Shown piece by piece: positions 46,092 to 52,507 of a stretch of 64,000 bases of DNA. A program made the position numbers and the translations under genes. This stretch comes from Novosphingobium sp. G106 (lineage in GTDB: Bacteria; Pseudomonadota; Alphaproteobacteria; Sphingomonadales; Sphingomonadaceae): contig NZ_JAHOOZ010000001.1 of NCBI RefSeq assembly GCF_019075875.1, positions 558,001 to 622,000 on the forward strand, written 5' to 3'. Within the stretch, counting starts at the first letter, position 1, and each line of letters opens with the position of its first letter. Under the pieces are notes generated by a model that had not been told where the DNA came from, ran no database searches, and saw only the letters and a program-made list of their open reading frames with translations.

Positions 46092-46526
46092 TCAATCCTG
46101 GCGACTACCTTCGCGGTCGAGTTTCACTCCGTAGAGCTCCATGCGGTGATCGACCAGGCGGAAGCCCAGCTTGTCGGCGATCTGGCGCTGCAGTGCCTCG
46201 AGCTCGGGATCGACGAATTCGATGACCTTGCCGGTCTCGACGTCGATCATGTGATCGTGATGCGCCTCGGGGGCGGCTTCGTAGCGCGCGCGGCCGTCGC
46301 CGAAATCATGCCGGTCGAGAATGCCGGCTTCCTCGAACAGGCGGACCGTGCGGTAGACGGTCGCAATCGAGATGCCGGGATCGATCGCGGCGGCGCGCTC
46401 GTGCAATTTCTCGACGTCCGGGTGATCGTGACTGTCCGAAAGGACGCGTGCGATCACGCGGCGCTGCTCGGTGATACGCAGGCCCCGTTCGGCGCAAAGG
46501 GCTTCGATGTCGATCGGCTGCTGCAC
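46092..46526 (-). CDS. fur: Fur-family transcriptional regulator
   Basis: A 144-residue Fur-family repressor. The winged helix is near VARVLSDSHDHPDVEKLHER and ISIATVYRTVRLFEEAG. The metal site has HHDHMID. Unlike E. coli Fur, the CxxC pair after HHDH is replaced by DVET, as is usual in alphaproteobacterial Fur/Mur, where the metal may be iron or manganese. GTG at 46526 has GGAG close upstream. A perfect hairpin lies 22 bases before the start. plsC follows in the same direction. Confidence 0.92.
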   Translation of the reverse strand: MQQPIDIEALCAERGLRITEQRRVIARVLSDSHDHPDVEKLHERAAAIDPGISIATVYRTVRLFEEAGILDRHDFGDGRARYEAAPEAHHDHMIDVETGKVIEFVDPELEALQRQIADKLGFRLVDHRMELYGVKLDREGSRQD

Positions 46527-46547
46527 AGGAACTCCGCTAGCTCGGGG

Positions 46548-46574
46548 GCTGCACCAGCTTTACGCTGGTGCAGC
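46548..46574. repeat. perfect 11-bp hairpin between mucR and fur
   Basis: GCTGCACCAGC (46548-46558) and GCTGGTGCAGC (46564-46574) with a five-base loop TTTAC. On the minus strand it is preceded, not followed, by a T-run, so it is not a normal mucR terminator. It lies just upstream of the fur start and may affect fur expression or stabilise an end. Confidence 0.6.
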
Positions 46575-46601
46575 AAAATCTACAACCCGGGGGAGCGGTG
46601 T

Positions 46602-47045
46602 TCAGGCCTTGACGGCAGGCTTGCGGCTGCGGCGCGGACCGGGCTTGCGGCCGAGGCCGATCTTCTTGGCGAGATCGCGGCGCTTCTCGGCATAGTTGGG
46701 CGCGACCATCGGGTAGTCGGCGGCGAGGCCCCAGCGCTGGCGATACTGGTCCGGCGTGAGATTGTAGTGCGTCATCAGGTGACGCTTGAGCATTTTCAGC
46801 TTCTTACCATCTTCGAGGCAGACAATGTGGTCGGGCTTTACCGACGAACGGATCGACACTGCCGGCTCGGGCAGCTTCTCGACTGCGGGAGCGGCCTGGC
46901 CAAGCCCGGAAAGCGCGCCATAGACATTGGTAATCAGCAATGGCAAATCTTCGACCGAAACGCTGTTATTGCTCACATGAGCAGCGACGATGTCCGAAGT
47001 AAGCGTGATCAACGTTTCATTCATGTCGTTCTGCGGGATGTCCAT
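46602..47045 (-). CDS. MucR/Ros-family zinc-finger transcriptional regulator
   Basis: A 147-residue MucR-like regulator. The zinc finger is CLEDGKKLKMLKRHLMTHY: the usual second Cys is Asp, as in MucR of alphaproteobacteria. It continues NLTPDQYRQRWGLAADYP, the DNA-binding core. The basic tail GRKPGPRRSRKPAVKA is typical. MucR regulates exopolysaccharide, motility and virulence-like traits as an H-NS-like oligomer. The ATG at 47045 has GAGGA; an inner ATG at 47024 is possible. Confidence 0.92.
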   Translation of the reverse strand: MDIPQNDMNETLITLTSDIVAAHVSNNSVSVEDLPLLITNVYGALSGLGQAAPAVEKLPEPAVSIRSSVKPDHIVCLEDGKKLKMLKRHLMTHYNLTPDQYRQRWGLAADYPMVAPNYAEKRRDLAKKIGLGRKPGPRRSRKPAVKA

Positions 47046-47180
47046 TAATCGATCCTCGGTATTACAATGCGGCCCTGCTCTGTTCTTGCCAGCATGACTG
47101 CCGGGACAGAGCTGTGCATCGCATTGAACCAAGCCTCGGGCCAACACAAGTGGCAATTTCTCCGTATTTGGGACTATCGA

Positions 47181-47201
47181 GGTTAACTACTAACCTAGGT
47201 T
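47181..47201. promoter_or_regulatory. overlapping inverted repeats upstream of mucR
   Basis: GGTTA (47181-47185) and TAACC (47191-47195) flank five bases, and AACCTAGGTT (47192-47201) is a perfect palindrome. They lie about 136-156 bases before the mucR start in an AT-richer stretch. MucR regulators repress themselves by binding AT-rich upstream DNA, so this could be an operator; inference only. Confidence 0.35.
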
Positions 47202-47226
47202 GGCAGTCTCATCGAATGGTTACTTT

Positions 47227-47691
47227 TCACATGTCGAAACTGAATGTGATCGCATCGATGGTTTGCCCATCACGGCTGCGGTAATAGTTGGGGCGCTCGC
47301 CGATCGGGGCGAAACCGAAGCGGCGATAGAGCGTCTCTGCGGGATTGCCGCGCCGCATCTCGAGCAGCAGCCGGCGCGCGCCGCGGTTCCGGGCGGCATC
47401 GGCGAATTCGCGAAGGAGGGAGAGGCCGAGGCCGCGACGCCGCCAGGCCGGATCAATCGCGAAGAGCAGAAGCTCCTCTTCCTCGAAACCGTGGCGCGAA
47501 AGGTAGAAGCCGGCGGCTGGCGTACCATCGTGGGGATCGTCTCCGCTCGGCGAGATGAGTTGGTAGTGGCAATTGCCGATGACTAACGCATCCTCGACCT
47601 GCCGCCGTGTCCAAGCCTCGCCGTATAGTGGGTCGAAGGCGGAGTTCATGACCGCCATCAACCGGTCGAGATCGTCGAGCGGCGGGATCAC
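47227..47691 (-). CDS. rimI: GNAT N-acetyltransferase, RimI-like
   Basis: A 154-residue acetyltransferase. The acetyl-CoA motif A is LLLFAIDPAWRRRGLGLSLL and the RRGxG/A loop is plain, followed by LLLEMRRGNPAETLYRRFGF and PNYYRSRDGQTIDAI. RimI acetylates the N-terminal residue of S18, and the gene commonly follows tsaB, as here. The GTG at 47691 overlaps the tsaB stop by four bases (GTGA). Confidence 0.88.
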   Translation of the reverse strand: MIPPLDDLDRLMAVMNSAFDPLYGEAWTRRQVEDALVIGNCHYQLISPSGDDPHDGTPAAGFYLSRHGFEEEELLLFAIDPAWRRRGLGLSLLREFADAARNRGARRLLLEMRRGNPAETLYRRFGFAPIGERPNYYRSRDGQTIDAITFSFDM

Positions 47692-48305
47692 GGGCGTGCC
47701 TGCGGGAGCTTGGCATCGGGCGCCCGGCCGTAGAGCGGGTGGACTTCGCCGGTCAGGGCCGCCGGCGGCAGCAGCGGCAGTGCGCGGGCATCGGGCAGCA
47801 GCGGCAGTGCCTCGCCCGAACCGCGTGCCGCGACCAGCGCCTCGGCCTGGCTGCCCGCGACTAATGCTTCGCTGCACGTCGCGGCTGCCTCGGTCGGCGT
47901 CAGCGAAGCGAGGGGGCGGGTCACGGCGCCCGCGGCGTCGAAGCTCGCGACGAACCATTCGCCGTGGCCTCCGGTCGTCGCCACGGCGAGCGGACCGCCG
48001 CGCTGCGCCCGGGCCATGGCGGCGACGAGGTCCAGCGTCGGATAGCCAACCAGGTCTGCCCCCCAAGCGAAAGCCAGCGCCCGCGCCGCGGCGAGGCCGA
48101 CCCGCACTCCGGTGAAGCTGCCGGGCCCGAGAGCCACGGCGATGCGGTCGGCGCGGCCGCCTCCCGGCAACGCGGCGATCATAGGCACGAGCTGTTCGGC
48201 ATGACCGCGCCCGAGCGTGCGATAGTCGCCCGCGACCAGCCTCTCGCCGTCGAACAGCGCGACAGAGCAGGCTTCGGTCGCGCTATCGATCGCCAGCGTC
48301 AGCAT
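47688..48305 (-). CDS. tsaB: tRNA threonylcarbamoyladenosine biosynthesis protein TsaB
   Basis: A 205-residue TsaB. It begins MLTLAIDSATEACSVALFDG, with GRGHAEQLVPMI and the signature VALGPGSFTGVRVGLAAARALA. It lacks metal-binding histidines of TsaD, as expected of the inactive partner. TsaB-TsaD-TsaE make t6A37 of ANN-decoding tRNAs. The rimI start overlaps its stop. Confidence 0.93.
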   Translation of the reverse strand: MLTLAIDSATEACSVALFDGERLVAGDYRTLGRGHAEQLVPMIAALPGGGRADRIAVALGPGSFTGVRVGLAAARALAFAWGADLVGYPTLDLVAAMARAQRGGPLAVATTGGHGEWFVASFDAAGAVTRPLASLTPTEAAATCSEALVAGSQAEALVAARGSGEALPLLPDARALPLLPPAALTGEVHPLYGRAPDAKLPQARP

Positions 48306-48321
48306 CGCGACTCACGGGGGA

Positions 48322-48915
48322 TCACAGGATGGTGTTGAAGGTATCGAAGTCGGGCCGCGGGGACCGATCGAAGATCGTCGCCGGATCGCCGTAGCCCAGC
48401 GTCGATATGAAGTTCGATTCGACGTTCGGCGTATCGGCGAAGAAGGCGGCGTTCACCGCGGCGTTGTCGAAGCCCGACATCGGTCCGGTATCGAGTCCCA
48501 GCGCGCGCGCGGCGAGGATGAAATAGCCGCCCTGCAGCGACGAATTGCGCAGAGCCATGACCTCGCGATCGGGATGGTTGGCGAAGACGTCGGCGATCTG
48601 CGGCGCGTGCGGGAAAAGCTCCGGCAGGCGGGTGTGAAAGTGCAGGTCGGTGCCGATGATGACGGTCACCGGCGCCTTGCGGATCTTGTCCCCGTTTGTG
48701 CCCGAGGCAAGCGCGGCCAGCTTGTCCTTGGCTTCCGGCGTGGTGCACCAGATCATCCGCGCGGGCAGCATGTTGGCCGAGGTCGGCCCGAATTTCATCA
48801 GGTCCCAGATCGCGTGAAGCTGTTCGCTGCTGACCTGCTTGTCGAGGTAGCCGTTGTACGTGCGCGCGGTGCGGAACAACTGGTCGAGCGCGGCATCGTC
48901 GAGCGGCTGGGACAT
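48322..48915 (-). CDS. malonic semialdehyde reductase-like nitroreductase (RutE type)
   Basis: A 197-residue flavin-fold protein. TARTYNGYLDKQV near residues 16-28 is the RutE/HadB-type signature, followed by MKFGPTSANMLPARMIW and ALRNSSLQGGYFILAARALGLDTGPMSGFDN, typical of this nitroreductase branch. It reduces malonic semialdehyde or a similar enal with NAD(P)H. No rut operon genes lie near, so its real job may differ. It is 16 bases before tsaB. Confidence 0.87.
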   Translation of the reverse strand: MSQPLDDAALDQLFRTARTYNGYLDKQVSSEQLHAIWDLMKFGPTSANMLPARMIWCTTPEAKDKLAALASGTNGDKIRKAPVTVIIGTDLHFHTRLPELFPHAPQIADVFANHPDREVMALRNSSLQGGYFILAARALGLDTGPMSGFDNAAVNAAFFADTPNVESNFISTLGYGDPATIFDRSPRPDFDTFNTIL

Positions 48916-48943
48916 TCGGGCCTCCGGTAAGGCTTTGTGGAGA

Positions 48944-49519
48944 TCAGGCAGCGCGGACTTCGGTGACCTCGGGAACGTAGTGCTTCAAGAGCCCCTCGAT
49001 CCCCTGCTTGAGCGTCGCGCTCGACGAAGGGCAGCCCGAGCAGGCGCCCTGCATCGTCAGATAGACCACGCCTTCGCGGAAGCCGCGATAGATGATGTCA
49101 CCGCCGTCGTTGGCCACCGCAGGGCGCACGCGCGTTTCGATCAGTTCCTTGATCTGGTCGACGATGTCGGCATCGGCCGGATCGCTGCCGATCTCGTCGT
49201 CCTCGGGCGGCGGCACGGCGATGCCGTTACCCGCGTCCGCAAACAAAGGGGCGCCGGAGACGAAATGGTCGAGCAGCATCGAGACGACCTGCGGCTTGAG
49301 TCCGCTCCAGTCGACGCCTTCGCCGGCGGTCACCGAGACGAAATCGCGCCCGAGGAACACACCCGTCACGTCGCCCAGCGAGAACAGTGCTTCGGCCAGC
49401 GGCGAGGCGGCGGCGTCCTCCTCGGTGGTGAATTCGCGCGTGCCCGCGGTCATGACCTGCTGGCCGGGAAGGAACTTGAGCGTCGCCGGGTTCGGCGTGG
49501 TTTCGGTTTCGATGAACAT
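48944..49519 (-). CDS. nfuA: NfuA-like Fe-S scaffold/carrier protein
   Basis: About 191 residues. The N-terminal Nfu domain begins MFIETETTPNPATLKFLPGQ and the C-terminal NifU-like domain holds CSGCPSSSATLKQGIEGLL with the CxxC cluster ligands. It delivers [4Fe-4S] clusters to target enzymes. Start is uncertain: 49519 gives the conserved MFIETE beginning, while 49531 and 49540 add 4-7 residues; none has a good ribosome site. Confidence 0.93.
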   Translation of the reverse strand: MFIETETTPNPATLKFLPGQQVMTAGTREFTTEEDAAASPLAEALFSLGDVTGVFLGRDFVSVTAGEGVDWSGLKPQVVSMLLDHFVSGAPLFADAGNGIAVPPPEDDEIGSDPADADIVDQIKELIETRVRPAVANDGGDIIYRGFREGVVYLTMQGACSGCPSSSATLKQGIEGLLKHYVPEVTEVRAA

Positions 49520-49644
49520 GATGGAAGGCATGTAGGCCATGTCTAAGGCGGGTCAAGGGCCGCGTGCGCGCTGCCGGGCCGGTCCGCGTTCCTTTCGCGC
49601 CCGGCGCGTGGTATGCATCATTTGGTACACAGGGAGGCCAGCCC

Positions 49645-50685
49645 ATGTTCTTCGCGCTCTTCCGCGACGGCGAGGGATGCAAGTCCTATATCCTCGGCTG
49701 CGAGGAGACCTGCGCCGCGGCGATCATCGATCCCGCGCTCGATCTGGTCGACCGCTACATCGGCGAGGTCGGCAAGCAGGGCCTGCGGGTGCGCTACATC
49801 ATCGACACGCACACCCATGCCGATCATTTTTCCGGCGCGCGGGCGCTGCGCGACCATTTCGGCGCGCCGATCGTCATGCACCGCTTCTCGCCCGCGCCCT
49901 ATGTCGACCTGCATGTCGAGGACGGCCACTCGCTGCCGCTGGGGGTGATGCGGATACAGATCCTGCACACGCCGGGGCACACGCGCGATCTGATGGCGGT
50001 CCATGTCGAGGATCGGGTGTTCACCGGCGACACTCTGCTGATCGGCGGCACCGGCCGTAGCGATCTGCCGAGCGGCGATCCCGACCAGCTCTACGACAGC
50101 CTGTTCGGCAAGCTGCTGGCGCTGCCCGACGAGACGTTGGTCTTCCCCGCGCACGACTACAAGGGCCGCGACAACACCACCATCGGCGCCGAACGGGCGG
50201 CCAATCCCCGCCTGGCCAAGAGCGAGCGCGTGGCTTTCGTCGAACTGATGAACAGCCTGAACCTGTCGGCGCCGACCCACCTGACAGAGGCGCTGCGGAC
50301 CAACATGTCGGGCGGCAAGACCGTCCGCCAGCTCCTGGCCGAAGCCGGCGCACGGGTTCCGTTCCTGTCGATGGCAGAACTGCGCCACCGCCTGGACGCG
50401 CGGCCGAACGACTTCATCATGCTCGACGTGCGCGAGAAGGAGGCCTTCGCGGCCGGCCATGTCCCCGGCGCGATCCACCTGCCGCGCGGCCAGCTCGAGC
50501 TGCGGGTGAACGACATCCTGCCCGATCCCGGCGTGGAGATTCTCGCCATCTGCGAATTCGGCAAGATCTCGACGCTCGCCGCCGCTACCCTGCGCGACCT
50601 TGGTTTCGCGCGCGCCGCGGCGCTCGACGGCGGCATGGCCGTCTGGCGCGAGAGCGGTTATCCGGTGGAGCAGAGCTCCCCGTAA
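49645..50685 (+). CDS. persulfide dioxygenase-rhodanese fusion
   Basis: A 346-residue fusion. Residues 1-240 form an ETHE1-like metallo-beta-lactamase domain: THTHADH (His56, His58, Asp60, His61), then HTPGHTRDL and FTGDTLLIGGTGRSD. Residues about 245-346 form a rhodanese with active-site Cys303 in CEFGKIS. The dioxygenase oxidises glutathione persulfide to sulfite with iron; the rhodanese moves sulfane sulfur. This is a known sulfide-detoxifying pair. AGGGAGG precedes the ATG. It is divergent from nfuA. Confidence 0.9.
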   Translation: MFFALFRDGEGCKSYILGCEETCAAAIIDPALDLVDRYIGEVGKQGLRVRYIIDTHTHADHFSGARALRDHFGAPIVMHRFSPAPYVDLHVEDGHSLPLGVMRIQILHTPGHTRDLMAVHVEDRVFTGDTLLIGGTGRSDLPSGDPDQLYDSLFGKLLALPDETLVFPAHDYKGRDNTTIGAERAANPRLAKSERVAFVELMNSLNLSAPTHLTEALRTNMSGGKTVRQLLAEAGARVPFLSMAELRHRLDARPNDFIMLDVREKEAFAAGHVPGAIHLPRGQLELRVNDILPDPGVEILAICEFGKISTLAAATLRDLGFARAAALDGGMAVWRESGYPVEQSSP

Positions 50686-50701
50686 TTATCAGGCGTAACG
50701 A

Positions 50702-51337
50702 TCAGGCGAGGTCGTAGGCGACGGTCCGGCGCTGCCGCCGGCGCAACGCGCCTCCCGCCAGGCCGATGCCGACGATCATCATGCCCCAGGTCGCCGGCTC
50801 GGGGACCGCTGCAGTTCGCGCTACAGAGAAACGGACCTCGTCGATGTTGTTGCCGTTGCCGCGCAGGTTGTAGCTGATCGTCTGCAGGTTGTTGGCCAGG
50901 GCGCCGAGGCTGAAGCTGTCGTTGCCTTCGAGGCCGCGGCCGGCGGTGCCGGTGGGATAGCTCACCCCGGCGACGCCGTATTGCGCGTCCTGCGCATCGA
51001 GAGCGCTCAGCGAGTTGGGAAGGATCGAGACGACGTTCGAGCCGGCATCGAGCTTGATCTGGAACGTGCCCGCAACATCGCCGCCGTTGTTGCCAGGGGA
51101 GTCGAAGTGAAACAGGAAGATCTGCTGGGTCGTCAGACCGTTCACGATCGTCTTCTCGAGGAAGATGTAAGGCGTCGTTCCGCTCGTATAGGTTCCGGCA
51201 TCGTTGGCCAGGCTCTGACCAGCGGTCAGCGTCCCGACCGTGCCGTTGAAATTGATAATGGTCGCAGCGGAAGCCGGCATGGCGAGCGTGAGCAACGAAA
51301 GAGCCGTCGATGCGGCAGATGCCTTCAACTTGTTCAT
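50702..51337 (-). CDS. PEPxxWA-CTERM sorted exported protein
   Basis: A 211-residue secreted protein. The signal peptide covers residues 1-24. The middle is beta-rich and Gly/Asn/Thr-rich (DVAGTFQIKLDAGSNVVSILP, ISYNLRGNGNNIDEVRFSVA). The C-terminus is VPEPATWGMMIVGIGLAGGA followed by RRRQRR: a PEPxxWA sorting signal, hydrophobic helix and basic end, cut by an exosortase-type system in sphingomonads. Function unknown. The exosortase is not in this window. AAGGGA precedes the ATG. Confidence 0.88.
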   Translation of the reverse strand: MNKLKASAASTALSLLTLAMPASAATIINFNGTVGTLTAGQSLANDAGTYTSGTTPYIFLEKTIVNGLTTQQIFLFHFDSPGNNGGDVAGTFQIKLDAGSNVVSILPNSLSALDAQDAQYGVAGVSYPTGTAGRGLEGNDSFSLGALANNLQTISYNLRGNGNNIDEVRFSVARTAAVPEPATWGMMIVGIGLAGGALRRRQRRTVAYDLA

Positions 51338-51547
51338 TCTGATCCCTTGTCCCGGCTGCGAGATTTTGCGGCCCGTTCGGCAGATCGGGCCCGTATCGGT
51401 CGTTACCTTAACCGCTAATGATTGTCGGGCGGTTAAGCCGTACTCGGGAGAGGGATTGAGCAGGACTCGATCTGCCATCGTTCCGCCTGCGCCCAATTCC
51501 CAATCGCTCCTTCCCGCGATAAAGCCCTCGGCAAAGGAGACAGAGAC

Positions 51548-52228
51548 ATGGCGCGTTCGATCATCGTTACCGGCGGATTCGGGGTTCTGGGGCAGGCGGT
51601 TGCCGAGGCTTTCGCCAGGCAGGGCGACAAGGTCGCGCGCGTCGATTTCGCACCCAGCCCGGCCGCGCCGCTGGCCGGCTCGCTCGACATCGGCGGGGTG
51701 AACCTGACCGACAGCGATGCCACCGCGGCCGCGCTCGACAAGGTCGCGGCGGCGCATGGCGGGATCGACGTGCTGGTCAACGTCGCCGGCGGCTTCACCT
51801 GGGAGACCCTGGAAGAGGGCACCCTCGACAGCTGGGCGCGGATGCAGGCGATGAACCTGATGACCAACGCGACGATCACCAAGCTGGCGCTGCCCGCGCT
51901 GAAGGCTGCGGATCACGGGCGCATCGTCAACATCGGTGCGGGCGCCGCGATCAAGGCCGGCATGGGCATGGGCGCCTACACTGCCTCAAAGTCTGGCGTG
52001 CACCGGCTGACCGAAGCCCTGGCCGAGGAACTTGGCGGCACCGGCGTCACGGTCAACGCCATCCTGCCGAGCATCATCGATACGCCGACCAACCGCGCCG
52101 ACATGCCCGACGCCGATACCTCGGGCTGGGTGAAGGCCGAAGCGATCGCCGACGTGATCCTGTTCCTCGCCTCGCCGGCCGCGCGCGGCGTGACCGGCGC
52201 GCTGATCCCGGTGACGCGCAACGGGTGA
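51548..52228 (+). CDS. short-chain dehydrogenase/reductase
   Basis: A 226-residue SDR. TGGFGVLGQAV (residues 8-18) is the cofactor motif, with LVNVAGGFTWE, the serine region NIGAGAAIKAGMGMG and YTASK. The C-terminus ends in GALIPVTRNG. The cofactor loop lacks the usual acidic residue right after the second strand pattern (RVDFAPS instead), so NAD versus NADP is not clear. AAAGGAG precedes the start. Confidence 0.86.
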   Translation: MARSIIVTGGFGVLGQAVAEAFARQGDKVARVDFAPSPAAPLAGSLDIGGVNLTDSDATAAALDKVAAAHGGIDVLVNVAGGFTWETLEEGTLDSWARMQAMNLMTNATITKLALPALKAADHGRIVNIGAGAAIKAGMGMGAYTASKSGVHRLTEALAEELGGTGVTVNAILPSIIDTPTNRADMPDADTSGWVKAEAIADVILFLASPAARGVTGALIPVTRNG

Positions 52229-52240
52229 GGCCATGCGGAT

Positions 52241-52271
52241 CCTCCCTGTTCCGCGCAGTGGGACGGGGAGG
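52241..52271 (+). terminator. imperfect hairpin after SDR gene
   Basis: CCTCCCTGTTCC (52241-52252) pairs with GGGACGGGGAGG (52260-52271) with a few G-U pairs and a short loop. It begins 12 bases after the SDR stop. There is no U-tract, so it may be a dispersed palindrome that also works as a weak terminator. Confidence 0.45.
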
Positions 52272-52318
52272 TTGCTGCGATCTGACGCGATCTGGGCTGT
52301 CCTACACAGACAAGTTCT

Positions 52319-52435
52319 GTGAAAATCGCGGCCGTTCTTTGAAATCGTCCTCTCTCTCTGAAATCAGGCGTGAAAGCCTGCGCGCAGCCGACTCACCGTA
52401 CAGAATCTCCACGCGCCATTTGTGTGAAGATCGCG
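52319..52435. repeat. imperfect direct repeat upstream of M16 gene
   Basis: TGTGAAAATCGCG (52319-52331) and TGTGAAGATCGCG (52423-52435) differ at one base and lie 104 bases apart in the gap upstream of the M16 gene at 52508. They could be two sites for one regulator or chance; nothing else was recognised between 52272 and 52507. Confidence 0.3.
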
Positions 52436-52507
52436 AAGTTCGGGAAAATCACGGACCCCCGCCTATTCACTGGTCCTTAATCGCTGGCCTCCCTATATCC
52501 GGCCGCG

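Noticed and set aside
48322..48915. Assignment to uracil catabolism (rut operon)
   Set aside because: RutE-type sequence, but no rutA-D, F or G genes adjacent; only the enzyme family is supported.
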